Below are positions 23,990 through 33,272 of a DNA stretch of 60,229 nucleotides, one piece after another. Position numbers and translations under genes: made by a program. Under the pieces are notes generated by a model. It was not told the DNA's origin and did not search any database. It saw nothing but the letters and a program-made list of their open reading frames with translations. This DNA is from Chloroflexota bacterium (GTDB taxonomy: Bacteria > Chloroflexota > Dehalococcoidia > GIF9 > AB-539-J10). The stretch spans positions 1 through 60,229 of the forward strand of contig JACAEN010000024.1 of the NCBI GenBank assembly GCA_013388845.1, given 5' to 3'. Within the stretch, counting starts at the first letter, position 1, and each line of letters begins with the position of its first letter.

Positions 23990-25179
23990 CCAGCTCAGGA
24001 AGGGATAGGTTACTCCATTGACGATGTTCCAAATGTAGGAAGGGTTGTGCTCGCCAGAGGCGACTGCAATTATGTTCCAGCCTGTCCCTGAGAAGATGGC
24101 GATGTCCGTCATTTCGGCGGTAGTCTTGCCCGTCCCACCATCCGAAGTAGCTTGTCCGCTGGTCTCGATGTCCCAGAAGGAATTGCTCACGGTACCCTCA
24201 TAATTCCGCCCTACCAGACCGCCAACATCTTCATCGCCGGTCACGGCGCCGGTGGAATAGGACTTGCTCACAGTACCCCGATTATGTCCCACCAAGCCGC
24301 CGATAAGCCACTCGCCCGTCACGCTACCAGTAGAATATGAGTCGCTTACGATGTCTCGATTCCATCCCACCAGACCACCAACATACGAATCGCCCCTCAC
24401 GCTGCCCGTGGAATATGATTTATTCACAGTACCATAGTTATATCCTATTAGACCGCCAACTTGCGTATCGCCAGTCACGGTGCCTGAAGAATAGGAGTTA
24501 CTTACAGTGGTGTCGCTCATACCTCCCACGAGACCGCCAACACGCCACTCGCCACTCACGCTGCCTGTCGAATGGGAGTTGCTCACAGCGCCGGTGCTAG
24601 CTCCGACGAGACCGCCAACATAGTTAACACCACTCACGGTGCCTGTAGAATAGGAGTTACTCACAGTGCCACCGTTCCCCCTATCAAACCGCCAACCTGT
24701 TCCGTGCCACTCACACTGCCGGTGGAATAGGAATTGCTCACAGTGCCCCAATTGACTCCTGCCAGACTGCCAACACACCAGTCGCCAATTACATATGCGT
24801 TTACCACCCCGATATTCTTGATGGTTCCTCCACCAGCAACAACGCCGAAGAGCCCCACATAACCTTCTCCGGGGCGGTTCATACACAAGTCCTTTATCTC
24901 AAATCCCTGGCCGTCGAAAGTCCCGGTAAACTTGCCGGCGGAGGTTCCAATGGGCTGCCAGCCCTTTCCTTGATTGGCTGTCTCACTCGCTAGCTCCTTA
25001 TAACTGTCAGTAGCGGAGTCAAGGTCGCGCATTAGAACATACCTGCCGCTCAGATTGTTCCTGATGGCATTCAAGTCCGACCAGTCCCATATTTCCACAG
25101 TAGGAGAACGCTGCTCCTCACACGCCACCATCCCGGAAAGTAGAACTAGAACGATCAAAAGGAAGTTGAGCCTTGCCAT
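23987..25179 (-). pseudogene. GLUG-repeat lipoprotein, split by a one-base frameshift
   Basis: Two overlapping reverse frames together encode one protein of about 396 residues. The 5' part (25179 to ~24682) starts with a lipoprotein signal ending in MVAC, then a domain with FDGQGFEIKDL, then two GLUG units. The 3' part (~24676 to 23987) has six more units of the form VSNSYSTGSVSGxxxVGGLVGxNxGT and a C-terminal cap with GGTGKTTAEM. The frames meet at a run of five C (24677-24681; G on the coding strand); one more G restores a continuous GGLIGGNGGTVSNS reading. Such proteins are beta-helical surface proteins. It is either a phase-variable gene, a decayed gene or an assembly error. Confidence 0.8.
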
Positions 25180-25263
25180 GTGACACCTCGCCTTCCCGAA
25201 AATCTTTGAGTTGTGATACTATTATACGGCATTATTATATCAGATTCTCCACACTGTCAAGGG

Positions 25264-25342
25264 CTCGATTTGGCGTGTGCGCCAGTTGGGATACCACCTC
25301 GCAGGCGAGCTTATCTCCTTTGCCGTATAAAGAGTAACATAA
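25264..25342. repeat. 79-bp direct repeat, right copy; contains a TGGCG..CGCCA hairpin
   Basis: It covers the last ten codons of the Nudix gene and the 47 bases after its stop. It includes the perfect palindrome TGGCG-TGTG-CGCCA (25271-25284), related to the one at 35070-35085. Confidence 0.65.
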
Positions 25343-25850
25343 GCAAGGCGGCGATGCTTTTGCCATCGCAGATTTCGCCTGAGGCGATTAGTTGGCGTAT
25401 CTGATTTAAGGGGACGCGAACTAGCTCGATTTCGTCGGTATCCTCAGCCACGAGACGTGCGGGCACAAGGTCGGTGGCCAAAAAGCAATGAAGGTATTCT
25501 GTGCCATAGCCGGGGATGGTATAAAAGCCTCCCAATCTCTCTATTTTTTGGGGGAAATAACCAATCTCCTCCTGCAATTCCCGACGCACAGCGTCTATAA
25601 GCTCTTCGCCAGGGTCAATGCCGCCAGCCGGTATTTCCAGAAGAAACTTGTCCACGACGTGGCGAAATTGGCGAACCAAAAGGACATTATCTTGTTCATC
25701 AAGAGGTACTATGGCTACACACTCGCTATGTTCCACTACCTCTCGGGTGGTTTTTTCTCCGCTAGCCTTCTCTACAGTGTCCACACGAACGTTTATTGCG
25801 CGTCCATGGTAAATCTGTTGGGTTGCTAGCGTCTTTTCCGGTTTCACCAT
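25311..25850 (-). CDS. Nudix hydrolase, ADP-ribose pyrophosphatase-like
   Basis: A 179-residue Nudix enzyme. The Nudix box GGIDPGEELIDAVRRELQEE followed by IG is at about residues 75-97 and fits GX5EX7REUXEEXGU. Downstream FYTIPGYGTEYLHCFLA is typical of ADP-ribose pyrophosphatases (NudF-like), which hydrolyse ADP-ribose to AMP and ribose 5-phosphate. The N-terminal strand-rich part (residues 10-60) is the dimerisation domain of that subgroup. It is at the 3' end of the hypCDE-nadK-GNAT reverse-strand block; proximity to NAD kinase suggests nicotinamide nucleotide housekeeping, which is an inference. Confidence 0.92.
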   Translation of the reverse strand: MVKPEKTLATQQIYHGRAINVRVDTVEKASGEKTTREVVEHSECVAIVPLDEQDNVLLVRQFRHVVDKFLLEIPAGGIDPGEELIDAVRRELQEEIGYFPQKIERLGGFYTIPGYGTEYLHCFLATDLVPARLVAEDTDEIELVRVPLNQIRQLIASGEICDGKSIAALLMLLFIRQRR

Positions 25851-25900
25851 ATCCTTGCTACTTAGCTAAAATGACATCGCTTTCTTTGCAGATGGCAACT

Positions 25901-26365
25901 TCAAAGGTGGCGAATAAGAGCTACCTCATCACAGTTGGGAAACTTGGGGCAGCGATAGCATTCCGCCCACACCTTTTGGGGCAGCTCCGTTTTGTCGATT
26001 AGTTGGAACCCATGTTTTTCAAAAAAAGCCGTCTTACGAACGAGACAAAAAACCCTGGGTATGCCTAATTCCTTAGCCTCTTCCAGACAGGCTTTGACCA
26101 GCGCCGAGCCAACCCTTTGGTTCTGTTCTTTCTCATCAACAGCCAGAGACCTAAGTTCCGCTAAATCAACCCAGGTAACGTGCAATGCCGCACAAGCGAT
26201 AACCTTCCCTCCTTTCCTGACCACAAAGTAATCTCGAATATCCTCGTATATCTCCGATAGGGCGCGAGGCAGCATTTCCCCATTATCAGCGAAGTGGCTT
26301 ATCAACTGGTGCATGGAGGTTGCGTCGCTCACCCTTGCCCTATCAACCTTTATGTCAGCTTTCAT
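25901..26365 (-). CDS. GNAT N-acetyltransferase, ArgA-like
   Basis: A 154-residue GCN5-related acetyltransferase. Acetyl-CoA binding is indicated by the ELRSLAVDEKEQNQRVGSAL block near residues 71-90 (Q/RxxGxG/A-type, here QRVGSA). The end VWAECYRCPKFPNCDE has the cysteine pattern often seen in short N-acetylglutamate synthases for arginine biosynthesis, so that activity is likely though not proven. Its start overlaps the end of nadK by 11 bases, indicating translational coupling. Confidence 0.85.
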   Translation of the reverse strand: MKADIKVDRARVSDATSMHQLISHFADNGEMLPRALSEIYEDIRDYFVVRKGGKVIACAALHVTWVDLAELRSLAVDEKEQNQRVGSALVKACLEEAKELGIPRVFCLVRKTAFFEKHGFQLIDKTELPQKVWAECYRCPKFPNCDEVALIRHL

Positions 26366-27176
26366 TCTTTCTTCCTCCCAGCTTTTGCCACAGTGAACTA
26401 TAAAAATAACTTGGCTCGTGAATTCTTAAGAAGCGAGCTATGTGGGGGCTGAGCTTCACTCTGACATTTTGCCCGTCTGATAATGGCAATTCCACTTGTC
26501 CATCAATGCTAAGTATGACCTTTTCTCTAGGGGCAACTTTCAAATTGACTGTGCTCTGGGGAGGTAGCACTAGGGCATGACTCAATCCCAGGTGGCAGGA
26601 TATTGGCTGAAGGATGATTTCTCTGGATTGAGGATGGAGAATTGGCCCGCCCGACGCCAGAGCATAACTGGTGCTCCCAGTGGCGGTGGCGACGATGACG
26701 CCGTCAGCCCGATAAGTGGTTATGACTGTGCCGTCAACTTTGGCTTGTATGTTGACCAGGCGAACCGCCACACTGTGCAGGACAACATCATTCAAGGCAT
26801 GAAAGGTTTTGTCTTCAATCTGAGTCTCGAGCATAGCTCTTTCCTCAATCCAGCCTTTCCCCTTGAGCAAATCTGGCAAATTAGCCAAGACCTCGTCGCC
26901 ATCTATCTCCGTGATAAATCCCAGCCGGCCCAGGTTTATACCTAAAATAGGCACCGATAGGGGAGTTACGATTCGAGCGGAATGGAGGATAGTGCCATCT
27001 CCGCCAATACTGAGGATTAGCTCTGTGCCCGCTACCTGGGCTTTAGCTTTATCCTCGTCCCAGGCCGAGCATCGCCACGAAGAAACTCCCCGAGAGGATA
27101 GAAACTCTTCCAGTTTCTCAGCTAAGTCTCGGGCTTTCTCTCGTAGAGGGTGGTATAGAATACCAATACGCTTCAC
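26355..27176 (-). CDS. nadK: NAD kinase
   Basis: A 273-residue ATP-NAD kinase making NADP+. The GGDGT motif is in LSIGGDGTILHSAR near residue 60, followed by NLGRLGFITEI (near 83), the ALNDVVLH block (near 127) and the RADGVIVATATGSTSYALASGGP nucleotide-binding region (near 156), shown here only as landmarks within the conserved core. Length is normal. It lies 46 bases after hypE and overlaps the GNAT gene, forming one reverse-strand operon. Relevant to the NAD(P)H-linked Flx-Hdr operon nearby, though no direct link is shown. Confidence 0.97.
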   Translation of the reverse strand: MKRIGILYHPLREKARDLAEKLEEFLSSRGVSSWRCSAWDEDKAKAQVAGTELILSIGGDGTILHSARIVTPLSVPILGINLGRLGFITEIDGDEVLANLPDLLKGKGWIEERAMLETQIEDKTFHALNDVVLHSVAVRLVNIQAKVDGTVITTYRADGVIVATATGSTSYALASGGPILHPQSREIILQPISCHLGLSHALVLPPQSTVNLKVAPREKVILSIDGQVELPLSDGQNVRVKLSPHIARFLRIHEPSYFYSSLWQKLGGRKNES

Positions 27177-27221
27177 AGGTGAGCGAAGTGTAGCACTGGC
27201 GAATTCTGGCTGTCAAACAAT

Positions 27222-28226
27222 CTAGCATATCCGGGGCAGCAATTCCCCGGAGAGCATATCCACGATGCGGGATGGGCCGAGCTTTGTTTTCATTACCACC
27301 TTTCCCGGATGCTCCCTGGTTACCTCGCCGATGATAGCAGCATCTCTGCCGTAACGATTTCTTCTTATTCGGGCCAGAATCTTATCGGCATCGGCAGGGT
27401 CAACTATAGCTACCAGCTTGCCTTCATTGGCTACATAAATGGGGTCCAGTCCCAGGAGCTCGCAGGCAGCTTTAACCTCTTCCTTCACTGGTATCTTAGC
27501 CTCTTCAATGACAATGCCCACCCCCGATTGCCGAGCGAGTTCATTGAGTGTGGTGGCTAGCCCACCCCTGGTCGGGTCACGCATACAATGAATTCGCGAC
27601 GAGACTTCCTGCATCTGAGACACTAGCTTGTTCAAGGGAGCACAGTCGCTTTGCAGAGTCATGGAGAACCTTAATCCTTCACGCTGGCTCATTATAGCTA
27701 TACCGTGGTCGCCAATGGTGCCACTCAGGAGGACATTATCTCCAGGTCTGGCGTTAGCTCCTGAGATATCAAATCCGGGAGGAATTATCCCCACCCCTGA
27801 GGTGGTGATAAACAATTTATCAGCCTGTCCTCGATTCACCACCTTGGTATCGCCGGCAATGATATTGACCTCGGCTTCTTCAGACGCTTTCTTTATTGAT
27901 TGCACTATTTGTTCAAGCTCCCTCATGGGAAAGCCTTCTTCTATAATTGCTGCCAGGCTCAAATACAGAGGCTTGGCTCCGTTCATGGCTAAGTCGTTGA
28001 CCGTGCCACAAACGGCTAATTTACCTATATCGCCGCCCGGGAAGAAGATGGGATTTACTACATAGCTATCGGTGGTGAAAGCCAATCGCCCACTGGCTTC
28101 GAAAACAGCCGAGTCATCTAGTTTGTTCAATGCCGGATTGGACAGGTAGGGCAGGAATCTTTTCTCCACTAGTTCGTGGCTCAGTTTGCCACCGCTGCCA
28201 TGGGCTAAAAGAATGTTATCATCCAT
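27222..28226 (-). CDS. hypE: HypE, hydrogenase maturation (cyanide-ligand dehydratase)
   Basis: A 334-residue HypE, a PurM/AIR-synthase-like ATPase that dehydrates the C-terminal thiocarboxamide to thiocyanate for [NiFe] hydrogenase. N-terminal HGSGGK is at residues 9-14, DDSAVF and GTVNDLAMNGAKP follow, and the indispensable C-terminal PRIC tail is present. Length is typical. It is separated from hypD by a 221-base repeat-containing gap but has the same orientation. Confidence 0.97.
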   Translation of the reverse strand: MDDNILLAHGSGGKLSHELVEKRFLPYLSNPALNKLDDSAVFEASGRLAFTTDSYVVNPIFFPGGDIGKLAVCGTVNDLAMNGAKPLYLSLAAIIEEGFPMRELEQIVQSIKKASEEAEVNIIAGDTKVVNRGQADKLFITTSGVGIIPPGFDISGANARPGDNVLLSGTIGDHGIAIMSQREGLRFSMTLQSDCAPLNKLVSQMQEVSSRIHCMRDPTRGGLATTLNELARQSGVGIVIEEAKIPVKEEVKAACELLGLDPIYVANEGKLVAIVDPADADKILARIRRNRYGRDAAIIGEVTREHPGKVVMKTKLGPSRIVDMLSGELLPRIC

Positions 28227-28280
28227 AAGCCTGCTCGCAATAGTTTAATTTCTCCACAAGTTCCATCTCAAGAATTAGGA

Positions 28281-28425
28281 GTCTTTCCTTCATAACTCCC
28301 CTAACACCCCCTAAGAGGGAATTTTAGACTCCCTTGCTCCTCTTACTCTTAAGAGGGGGAATCTTAACATAGAGATTACCTCCTTATCCCCCTTAAGGTA
28401 AGGGGGATAGAAGGGGTTATCGACA
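28281..28425. repeat. CCTTAAGG-type interspersed element, copy 1
   Basis: The hypD-hypE gap holds CCCCCTTAAGGTAAGGGGGA (28388-28407), TCTTAAGAGGGGGAA and ACTCCCCTAACACCCCCT in a self-complementary arrangement. The reverse complement shares long words with 46373-46500 (for example GATTCCCCCTCTTAAG and AGGGGAGTTATGAAGGA). Confidence 0.65.
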
Positions 28426-28447
28426 TTTCTCAACTTGCTTATCTGCC

Positions 28448-29551
28448 TTACAAATCTGGCGAATTTTCAGTAGTCCCGTATTGATAATAGGCAGCACAGG
28501 CGCCTTCGCTGGAGACCATGCAGGGGCCGACAGGGCTTTCCGGGGTGCAGACTTTCTTGAAGAGTTGGCACTCCAGTGGTGTAGCTGCGCCGCGGATCAC
28601 ATCCCCGCATCGGCATCCCTTGGGCTCCCTCGGTGGTTTCAGGGTCACGGAAAAAGCCTTGTCGGCATCAAATTGCTCGTATTTTCTTCTAATTTTCAAG
28701 CCACTCTCAGGGACAATGCCAATACCTCGCCAATTCGCCTCCCCAATCTCAAAAACCTCCTCCATCAGTTGCCGCGCTTTTGTATTTCCTTCGGGCTTCA
28801 CTCCTCGGCGGTAAGCTATCTCCACCTTGGGCTCGCATTTTTCAATTTGCTCCACCAGCTTATCTATGCCTAACAAGATATCTAATGGTTCAAATCCTGA
28901 GATAACACAGGCCACTCCATAATCACGGGGGATAAATTCATAGGGATGAGAACCAATTATAACACTGACATGTCCGGGACAGATGATGCCGTCTAGCTTT
29001 ACCTTGTCTGAATCGAGCAGCGCTTTCATCACCGGCGGGGTCAGCTTATTGAGAGACAAAACATAGAAGTTTTCTATTTTCTCCTGCTGTGCCTTAAGTA
29101 TAGAAGCGGCTATGGTGGGCGCCGTGGTCTCAAAGCCGATGCCGATGAAGATGACTGATTTCCTGGGGTTGGCTTTGGCTATCTCTACAGCGTCTATGGT
29201 GGAATATACTATTCGGACATCTGCTCCCTCGGCTTTTGACCGTTGCAGGCTCGAATAGCTGCCGGGAACTCTAATCATGTCCCCAAAAGTAGTGATGATA
29301 ACGTCGGGCAGGTGTGTCAGGGCGATGGCCTTGTCTAGGTCAGCAGTTGCGGTAACACAGACAGGGCAGCCTGGCCCCGACTTCATTTCCACCGTTTTGG
29401 GGACTAATTGACGAATTCCATATCGCAGTATGGCATGCGTATGCCCACCGCAGAATTCCATTAGTCTTATGGTTTTGGTGGAGCGCTGGGCAACTTTGCG
29501 TGCTAGCCCCTTGGCTAGTTTGCTGTCTTGATACTCGTCAATGAACTTCAC
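28448..29551 (-). CDS. hypD: HypD, hydrogenase maturation iron-sulfur protein
   Basis: A 367-residue HypD, which with HypC assembles the Fe(CN)2CO unit. Diagnostic blocks: MEFCGGHTHAI (near residue 31), SGPGCPVCVT (near 63), GIGFETTAPT (near 137), CPGHVSVIIG (near 191), and the C-terminal [4Fe-4S] cysteines in CRCGDVIRG, CQLF and CMVSSEGACAAYY. Its start overlaps the end of hypC by 14 bases. Length is typical. Confidence 0.98.
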   Translation of the reverse strand: MKFIDEYQDSKLAKGLARKVAQRSTKTIRLMEFCGGHTHAILRYGIRQLVPKTVEMKSGPGCPVCVTATADLDKAIALTHLPDVIITTFGDMIRVPGSYSSLQRSKAEGADVRIVYSTIDAVEIAKANPRKSVIFIGIGFETTAPTIAASILKAQQEKIENFYVLSLNKLTPPVMKALLDSDKVKLDGIICPGHVSVIIGSHPYEFIPRDYGVACVISGFEPLDILLGIDKLVEQIEKCEPKVEIAYRRGVKPEGNTKARQLMEEVFEIGEANWRGIGIVPESGLKIRRKYEQFDADKAFSVTLKPPREPKGCRCGDVIRGAATPLECQLFKKVCTPESPVGPCMVSSEGACAAYYQYGTTENSPDL

Positions 29552-29765
29552 TTAGACTTGCTATCTCTTCCAGGAGCTTCAGGGTCTCCTCAGCTTCAGC
29601 CTCATCTATTACGCCTATGGCATATCCTGTATGCAGCAATACGTAATCCCCCACTCTGGCTTCTGGGGTGAAGGCAATGCTAACTCGACGTCTCACCCCG
29701 GCGATTTCTGTTTCCGCCTCGTCCCCGTCTATGGAGACAATCTTTACCGGTATTGCTAAGCACAT
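29538..29765 (-). CDS. hypC: HypC, hydrogenase maturation chaperone
   Basis: A 75-residue HypC/HybG chaperone. The N-terminal MCLAIPVKI supplies the essential Cys2 that binds the iron unit, followed by a small beta-barrel and the acidic helix DEAEAEETLKLLEEI. First gene of the reverse-strand hyp block. The short region upstream is shared with the divergent ilvD promoter. Confidence 0.97.
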   Translation of the reverse strand: MCLAIPVKIVSIDGDEAETEIAGVRRRVSIAFTPEARVGDYVLLHTGYAIGVIDEAEAEETLKLLEEIASLSEVH

Positions 29766-29833
29766 GGCTTTGTGTATTTTAGCCTAAGTTTGCGTATAAT
29801 ACAAACCAATGCCTTAAGCTAAGAAATATCGTA

Positions 29834-29862
29834 TTGACGCTAGTTAGGCATTGTGCTATTTT
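29834..29862 (+). promoter_or_regulatory. Sigma-70-type promoter for the ilv operon
   Basis: TTGACG (29834-29839), a 17-base spacer and TATTTT (29857-29862). Transcription would start near 29869, 27 bases before the ATG at 29896. No attenuator or T-box structure was recognised in the short leader. Confidence 0.5.
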
Positions 29863-29895
29863 ATGCGACATACTTCGTTTTGGGGTGCAGGTCAA

Positions 29896-31563
29896 ATGCG
29901 AAGCGACATGATAAAGAAGGGAATCGAGCGGGCACCTCATAGGTCGCTGCTGCGGGCTGTCGGTTGCTCTTTCGATGACTGGAGTAAGCCGTTTATTGGA
30001 GTAATCAATAGCTTTAGCGAGATTGTGCCCGGGCATATTCATCTACGAACCATAGCCAAGGCGGTAAAGGAAGGGATTCGAAGCCAAGGTGGGGTGCCTT
30101 TTGAGGTCAATACTATAGCTGTTTGCGATGGTATCGCCATGAACCATCCGGGGATGAGATATAGCTTGCCCAGCCGAGAGCTCATTGCCGACTCAGTTGA
30201 AATCCTGGCTCAGGCACATGCCTTCGATGCTCTGGTATTCATTCCTAATTGCGACAAGGTCGTGCCCGGTATGTTGATGGCTGCGGTCAGGCTTAATTTA
30301 CCCTCTGTCTTTGTGAGTGGTGGTCCTATGCTAGCCGGGAATCTTGTCCGAGGGAATGCTGCCAAGTCCGTTGACCTTATTACAGTCTTTCAAGCTGTCG
30401 GCGAAGTGGCTAGAGACAAGATGACCGAGGCTGAGTTGCAGCAATTAGAGATGGTTGCCTGCCCTGGGTGTGGGAGCTGTGCCGGGATGTTCACCGCTAA
30501 TACTATGAATTGTCTTACTGAAACCTTGGGGATGGCTTTGCCGGGTAATGGCACGATTCCGGCAGTGGAAGCACGGCGTATCTCACTTGCCTATAAAGCC
30601 GGGCAGCAGGTCATGGTAGCGTTAGCTAAAGATATTCGGCCTAAAGACGTCATCACTGGGGATTCTCTTTACAATGCCTTTGTTGTGGACATGGCTTTGG
30701 GCGGCAGCACCAACTCCGTGTTGCATCTTACTGCCATAGCGCATGAGGCTGGCATAGATTTCCCCTTGTCGCTGATAAACGAGATTAGCGGCTCCGTTCC
30801 TAATATCTGCAAATTGAGCCCGGCCAGTGATTATCATATTGAGGATTTGGACTTAGCTGGTGGCATTCCGGCCATAATGCATGAACTATCAGGATTGCTG
30901 AAGCTTGGGGCGAAAACCATTTTGGGCAAGTCATTGGGAGAAGTGATTGGGTGGGCCGAAGTTAAGAATAGAGAAGTAATCCGCTCCTTGTCGCAGCCTT
31001 ATGCTCCAACTGGTGGCATTGGCATATTATTTGGCAATTTGGCGCCTGAGGGCGCCGTCGTGAAAAGTGCTGCCGTGGCTCCTGAGATGTTAGTTCATCA
31101 GGGTCCAGCAAGGGTTTTCAATAGTGAAGAGGAAGCTACGACGGCGATAATCAAAGGCGAATTTAAATCGGGCGAGGTAATCGTCATTCGCTATGAAGGT
31201 CCCAAGGGAGGTCCAGGGATGCGGGAGATGTTAGCAGCCACTTCCCTCCTCAGCGGTATGGGTATGGATAATAAGGTGGCCCTTATTACAGATGGACGCT
31301 TTTCGGGGGGCACGCGAGGAGCAGCTATTGGTCATGTCTCTCCTGAAGCTGCTGAGAAAGGTCCGATAGCAGCCTTGCAAGATGGTGATATTATCAAAAT
31401 AGATATACCCAAGCACACATTGGAAGTAAAACTAAACCAAAAAGAGCTAAAACAACGGCTAGCTTCCTTGCCTCCCTTTGAACCCAGGATTAGAACTGGT
31501 TATCTTAAAAGATATAGCGACAAAGTAAGCTCAGCCAGCACTGGTGCCGTGTTTACCGAGTAA
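29896..31563 (+). CDS. ilvD: Dihydroxy-acid dehydratase
   Basis: A 555-residue Fe-S dehydratase that converts dihydroxy-isovalerate and dihydroxy-methylvalerate to 2-keto acids in valine and isoleucine synthesis. Cluster ligands are visible in [12 protein letters not shown] (near residue 116) and [18 protein letters not shown] (near 189). The start ATG 29896 gives the usual [19 protein letters not shown] beginning and family length; upstream in-frame codons to 29851 are excluded because they would precede the predicted transcription start. Eleven bases separate it from ilvB. Confidence 0.97.
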   Translation: MRSDMIKKGIERAPHRSLLRAVGCSFDDWSKPFIGVINSFSEIVPGHIHLRTIAKAVKEGIRSQGGVPFEVNTIAVCDGIAMNHPGMRYSLPSRELIADSVEILAQAHAFDALVFIPNCDKVVPGMLMAAVRLNLPSVFVSGGPMLAGNLVRGNAAKSVDLITVFQAVGEVARDKMTEAELQQLEMVACPGCGSCAGMFTANTMNCLTETLGMALPGNGTIPAVEARRISLAYKAGQQVMVALAKDIRPKDVITGDSLYNAFVVDMALGGSTNSVLHLTAIAHEAGIDFPLSLINEISGSVPNICKLSPASDYHIEDLDLAGGIPAIMHELSGLLKLGAKTILGKSLGEVIGWAEVKNREVIRSLSQPYAPTGGIGILFGNLAPEGAVVKSAAVAPEMLVHQGPARVFNSEEEATTAIIKGEFKSGEVIVIRYEGPKGGPGMREMLAATSLLSGMGMDNKVALITDGRFSGGTRGAAIGHVSPEAAEKGPIAALQDGDIIKIDIPKHTLEVKLNQKELKQRLASLPPFEPRIRTGYLKRYSDKVSSASTGAVFTE

Positions 31564-31574
31564 GGAGCTATTCT

Positions 31575-33272
31575 ATGAAGAAAACTGGTGCCCAGATTCT
31601 CTGCGAGAGTTTGATTAAAGAAGGGGTGGAGGTTATCTTCGGTATTCTTGGTGGCGCTGTCTTGCCGATATATGATACCTTCCCCCAATATCCTCAGCTC
31701 CGGCACATACTGGTCCGCCATGAGCAGGGAGCGGCTCATGCCGCCGATGGCTATGCTCGTGCTACTCATAAAGCCGGTGTATGTATAGCTACGTCGGGTC
31801 CCGGAGCTACTAATCTGGTTACAGGCATTGCCTGCGCTTATATGGATTCCGCACCTATGGTGGCTATAACTGGTCAGGTACCCAGGTCTGTTATTGGCAA
31901 GGATGCCTTTCAGGAGACAGATATCACAGGCATTACCATTCCCATTACCAAACATAACTATCTCGTTACCGATGTTGCTGAGCTGGCTAAAACGGTTAAG
32001 GAGGCTTTCTATATTGCGCAGACAGGAAGGCCAGGACCTGTGCTTATTGACATACCTCGGGATGTTCAGCAAGAGACCACGGAGTTTATCTACCCCGATA
32101 AGGTTGATTTGCCCGGTTACAAGATTATCTCTCGCGGGCATCCAGCTCAAATTAAGAAGGCAGCAAAGCTCATTAACGAAGCTGAGCAACCTGTTATCAT
32201 CGCTGGCAGAGGGGTAATTATTTCCCAAGCTTACGATGAGCTTAGGGAATTAGCTGAAGAGGCGCAAATACCGGTGGTTCATACCCTCCTTGGCATCAGC
32301 TCTTTTCCTGGTAATCATATACTTAATCTTGGCATGCTCGGGATGCATGGCACAGGTTCCGCTAATATGGCAGTGCAAAATGCTGACCTCATTATCGCTA
32401 TTGGCATGAGATTTGATGACCGGGCTACCGGAAATACCAAATACTTTGCTCCCAATGCTCGTGTCATTCACATCGATATTGACCCAGCCGAGATTGGAAA
32501 GAATGTTCTCACGGAGGTTCCGGTAGTCGGGGATATAAAAAGCGTGCTCACAGCTATGAATAGCCAGATTGAGAGAAGGGAGCACGTGGCTTGGCTTTCT
32601 CAAATAGAACAGTGGAGCTACGAATATCCATCTCAGGAAATCAGGGAGGGTGAGGAGCTTTTGCCTCAATATATTGTTCAGCAGATTTATGACGCTACTC
32701 AGGGCGATGCTTTGGTGGTTACTGGGGTGGGGCAGAATCAAATGTGGGCGGCAAGGTATTTCACTTATATTAAGCCAAACAGCCTTATCTCAGCGGGAGG
32801 ATTGGGACCGATGGGGTTTGAACTACCTGCAGCTATGGGGGTTAAGGTAGGGTGCCCTGAGGAGGTGGTGTGGTGTATTGCTGGTGATGGTGGATTTCAA
32901 ATGACTATTCAGGAATTAGCTACTATAACGCAAGAGAGAATTGCGGTAAAAATAGCCATTATGAACAACGGGTATTTAGGCATGGTCAGGCAGTGGCAGG
33001 AGCTATTTTATGGACGGCGCTACGTTGATACCAAACTTTGGAATCCCGATTTTGTCAAAATTGCTGAAGCGTATGATATTCCTGGTGTCAGGGTGAAACG
33101 CAGAGAGGAGGTCATTCCGGCTATACAGAAGGCCATGGAGTATCCTGGGGCTTTTCTCATCGACTTTCTTATTGAGCCCGAGGAGAATGTCTATCCTATA
33201 GTGCCACCAGGGGAAAGTCTGGCCAGATTTTTAGAGCTATCAAAGCCAGAGGTACGGGGAGGAAAATTATAA
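31575..33272 (+). CDS. ilvB: Acetolactate synthase, large (catalytic) subunit
   Basis: A 565-residue ThDP-dependent enzyme that condenses pyruvate to acetolactate or acetohydroxybutyrate. Landmarks: the catalytic glutamate in RHEQGAAHAADGYAR (near residue 47), TSGPGATN, the FAD-region GMLGMHGT, and the ThDP motif starting GDGGFQM and ending near NNGYLGMVRQW (near 438-475). AAGGAG lies before the ATG. The regulatory subunit gene follows after a 195-base gap filled by a repeat. Confidence 0.97.
   Translation: MKKTGAQILCESLIKEGVEVIFGILGGAVLPIYDTFPQYPQLRHILVRHEQGAAHAADGYARATHKAGVCIATSGPGATNLVTGIACAYMDSAPMVAITGQVPRSVIGKDAFQETDITGITIPITKHNYLVTDVAELAKTVKEAFYIAQTGRPGPVLIDIPRDVQQETTEFIYPDKVDLPGYKIISRGHPAQIKKAAKLINEAEQPVIIAGRGVIISQAYDELRELAEEAQIPVVHTLLGISSFPGNHILNLGMLGMHGTGSANMAVQNADLIIAIGMRFDDRATGNTKYFAPNARVIHIDIDPAEIGKNVLTEVPVVGDIKSVLTAMNSQIERREHVAWLSQIEQWSYEYPSQEIREGEELLPQYIVQQIYDATQGDALVVTGVGQNQMWAARYFTYIKPNSLISAGGLGPMGFELPAAMGVKVGCPEEVVWCIAGDGGFQMTIQELATITQERIAVKIAIMNNGYLGMVRQWQELFYGRRYVDTKLWNPDFVKIAEAYDIPGVRVKRREEVIPAIQKAMEYPGAFLIDFLIEPEENVYPIVPPGESLARFLELSKPEVRGGKL

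Noticed and set aside
29766-29895. T-box or attenuator leader for the ilv operon
   Set aside because: The leader from the predicted start is only about 27 bases; no leader peptide or specifier hairpin was found.
31500-32228. Reverse-strand open frame of 242 codons
   Set aside because: Antisense to the start of ilvB; no signals or recognisable sequence.
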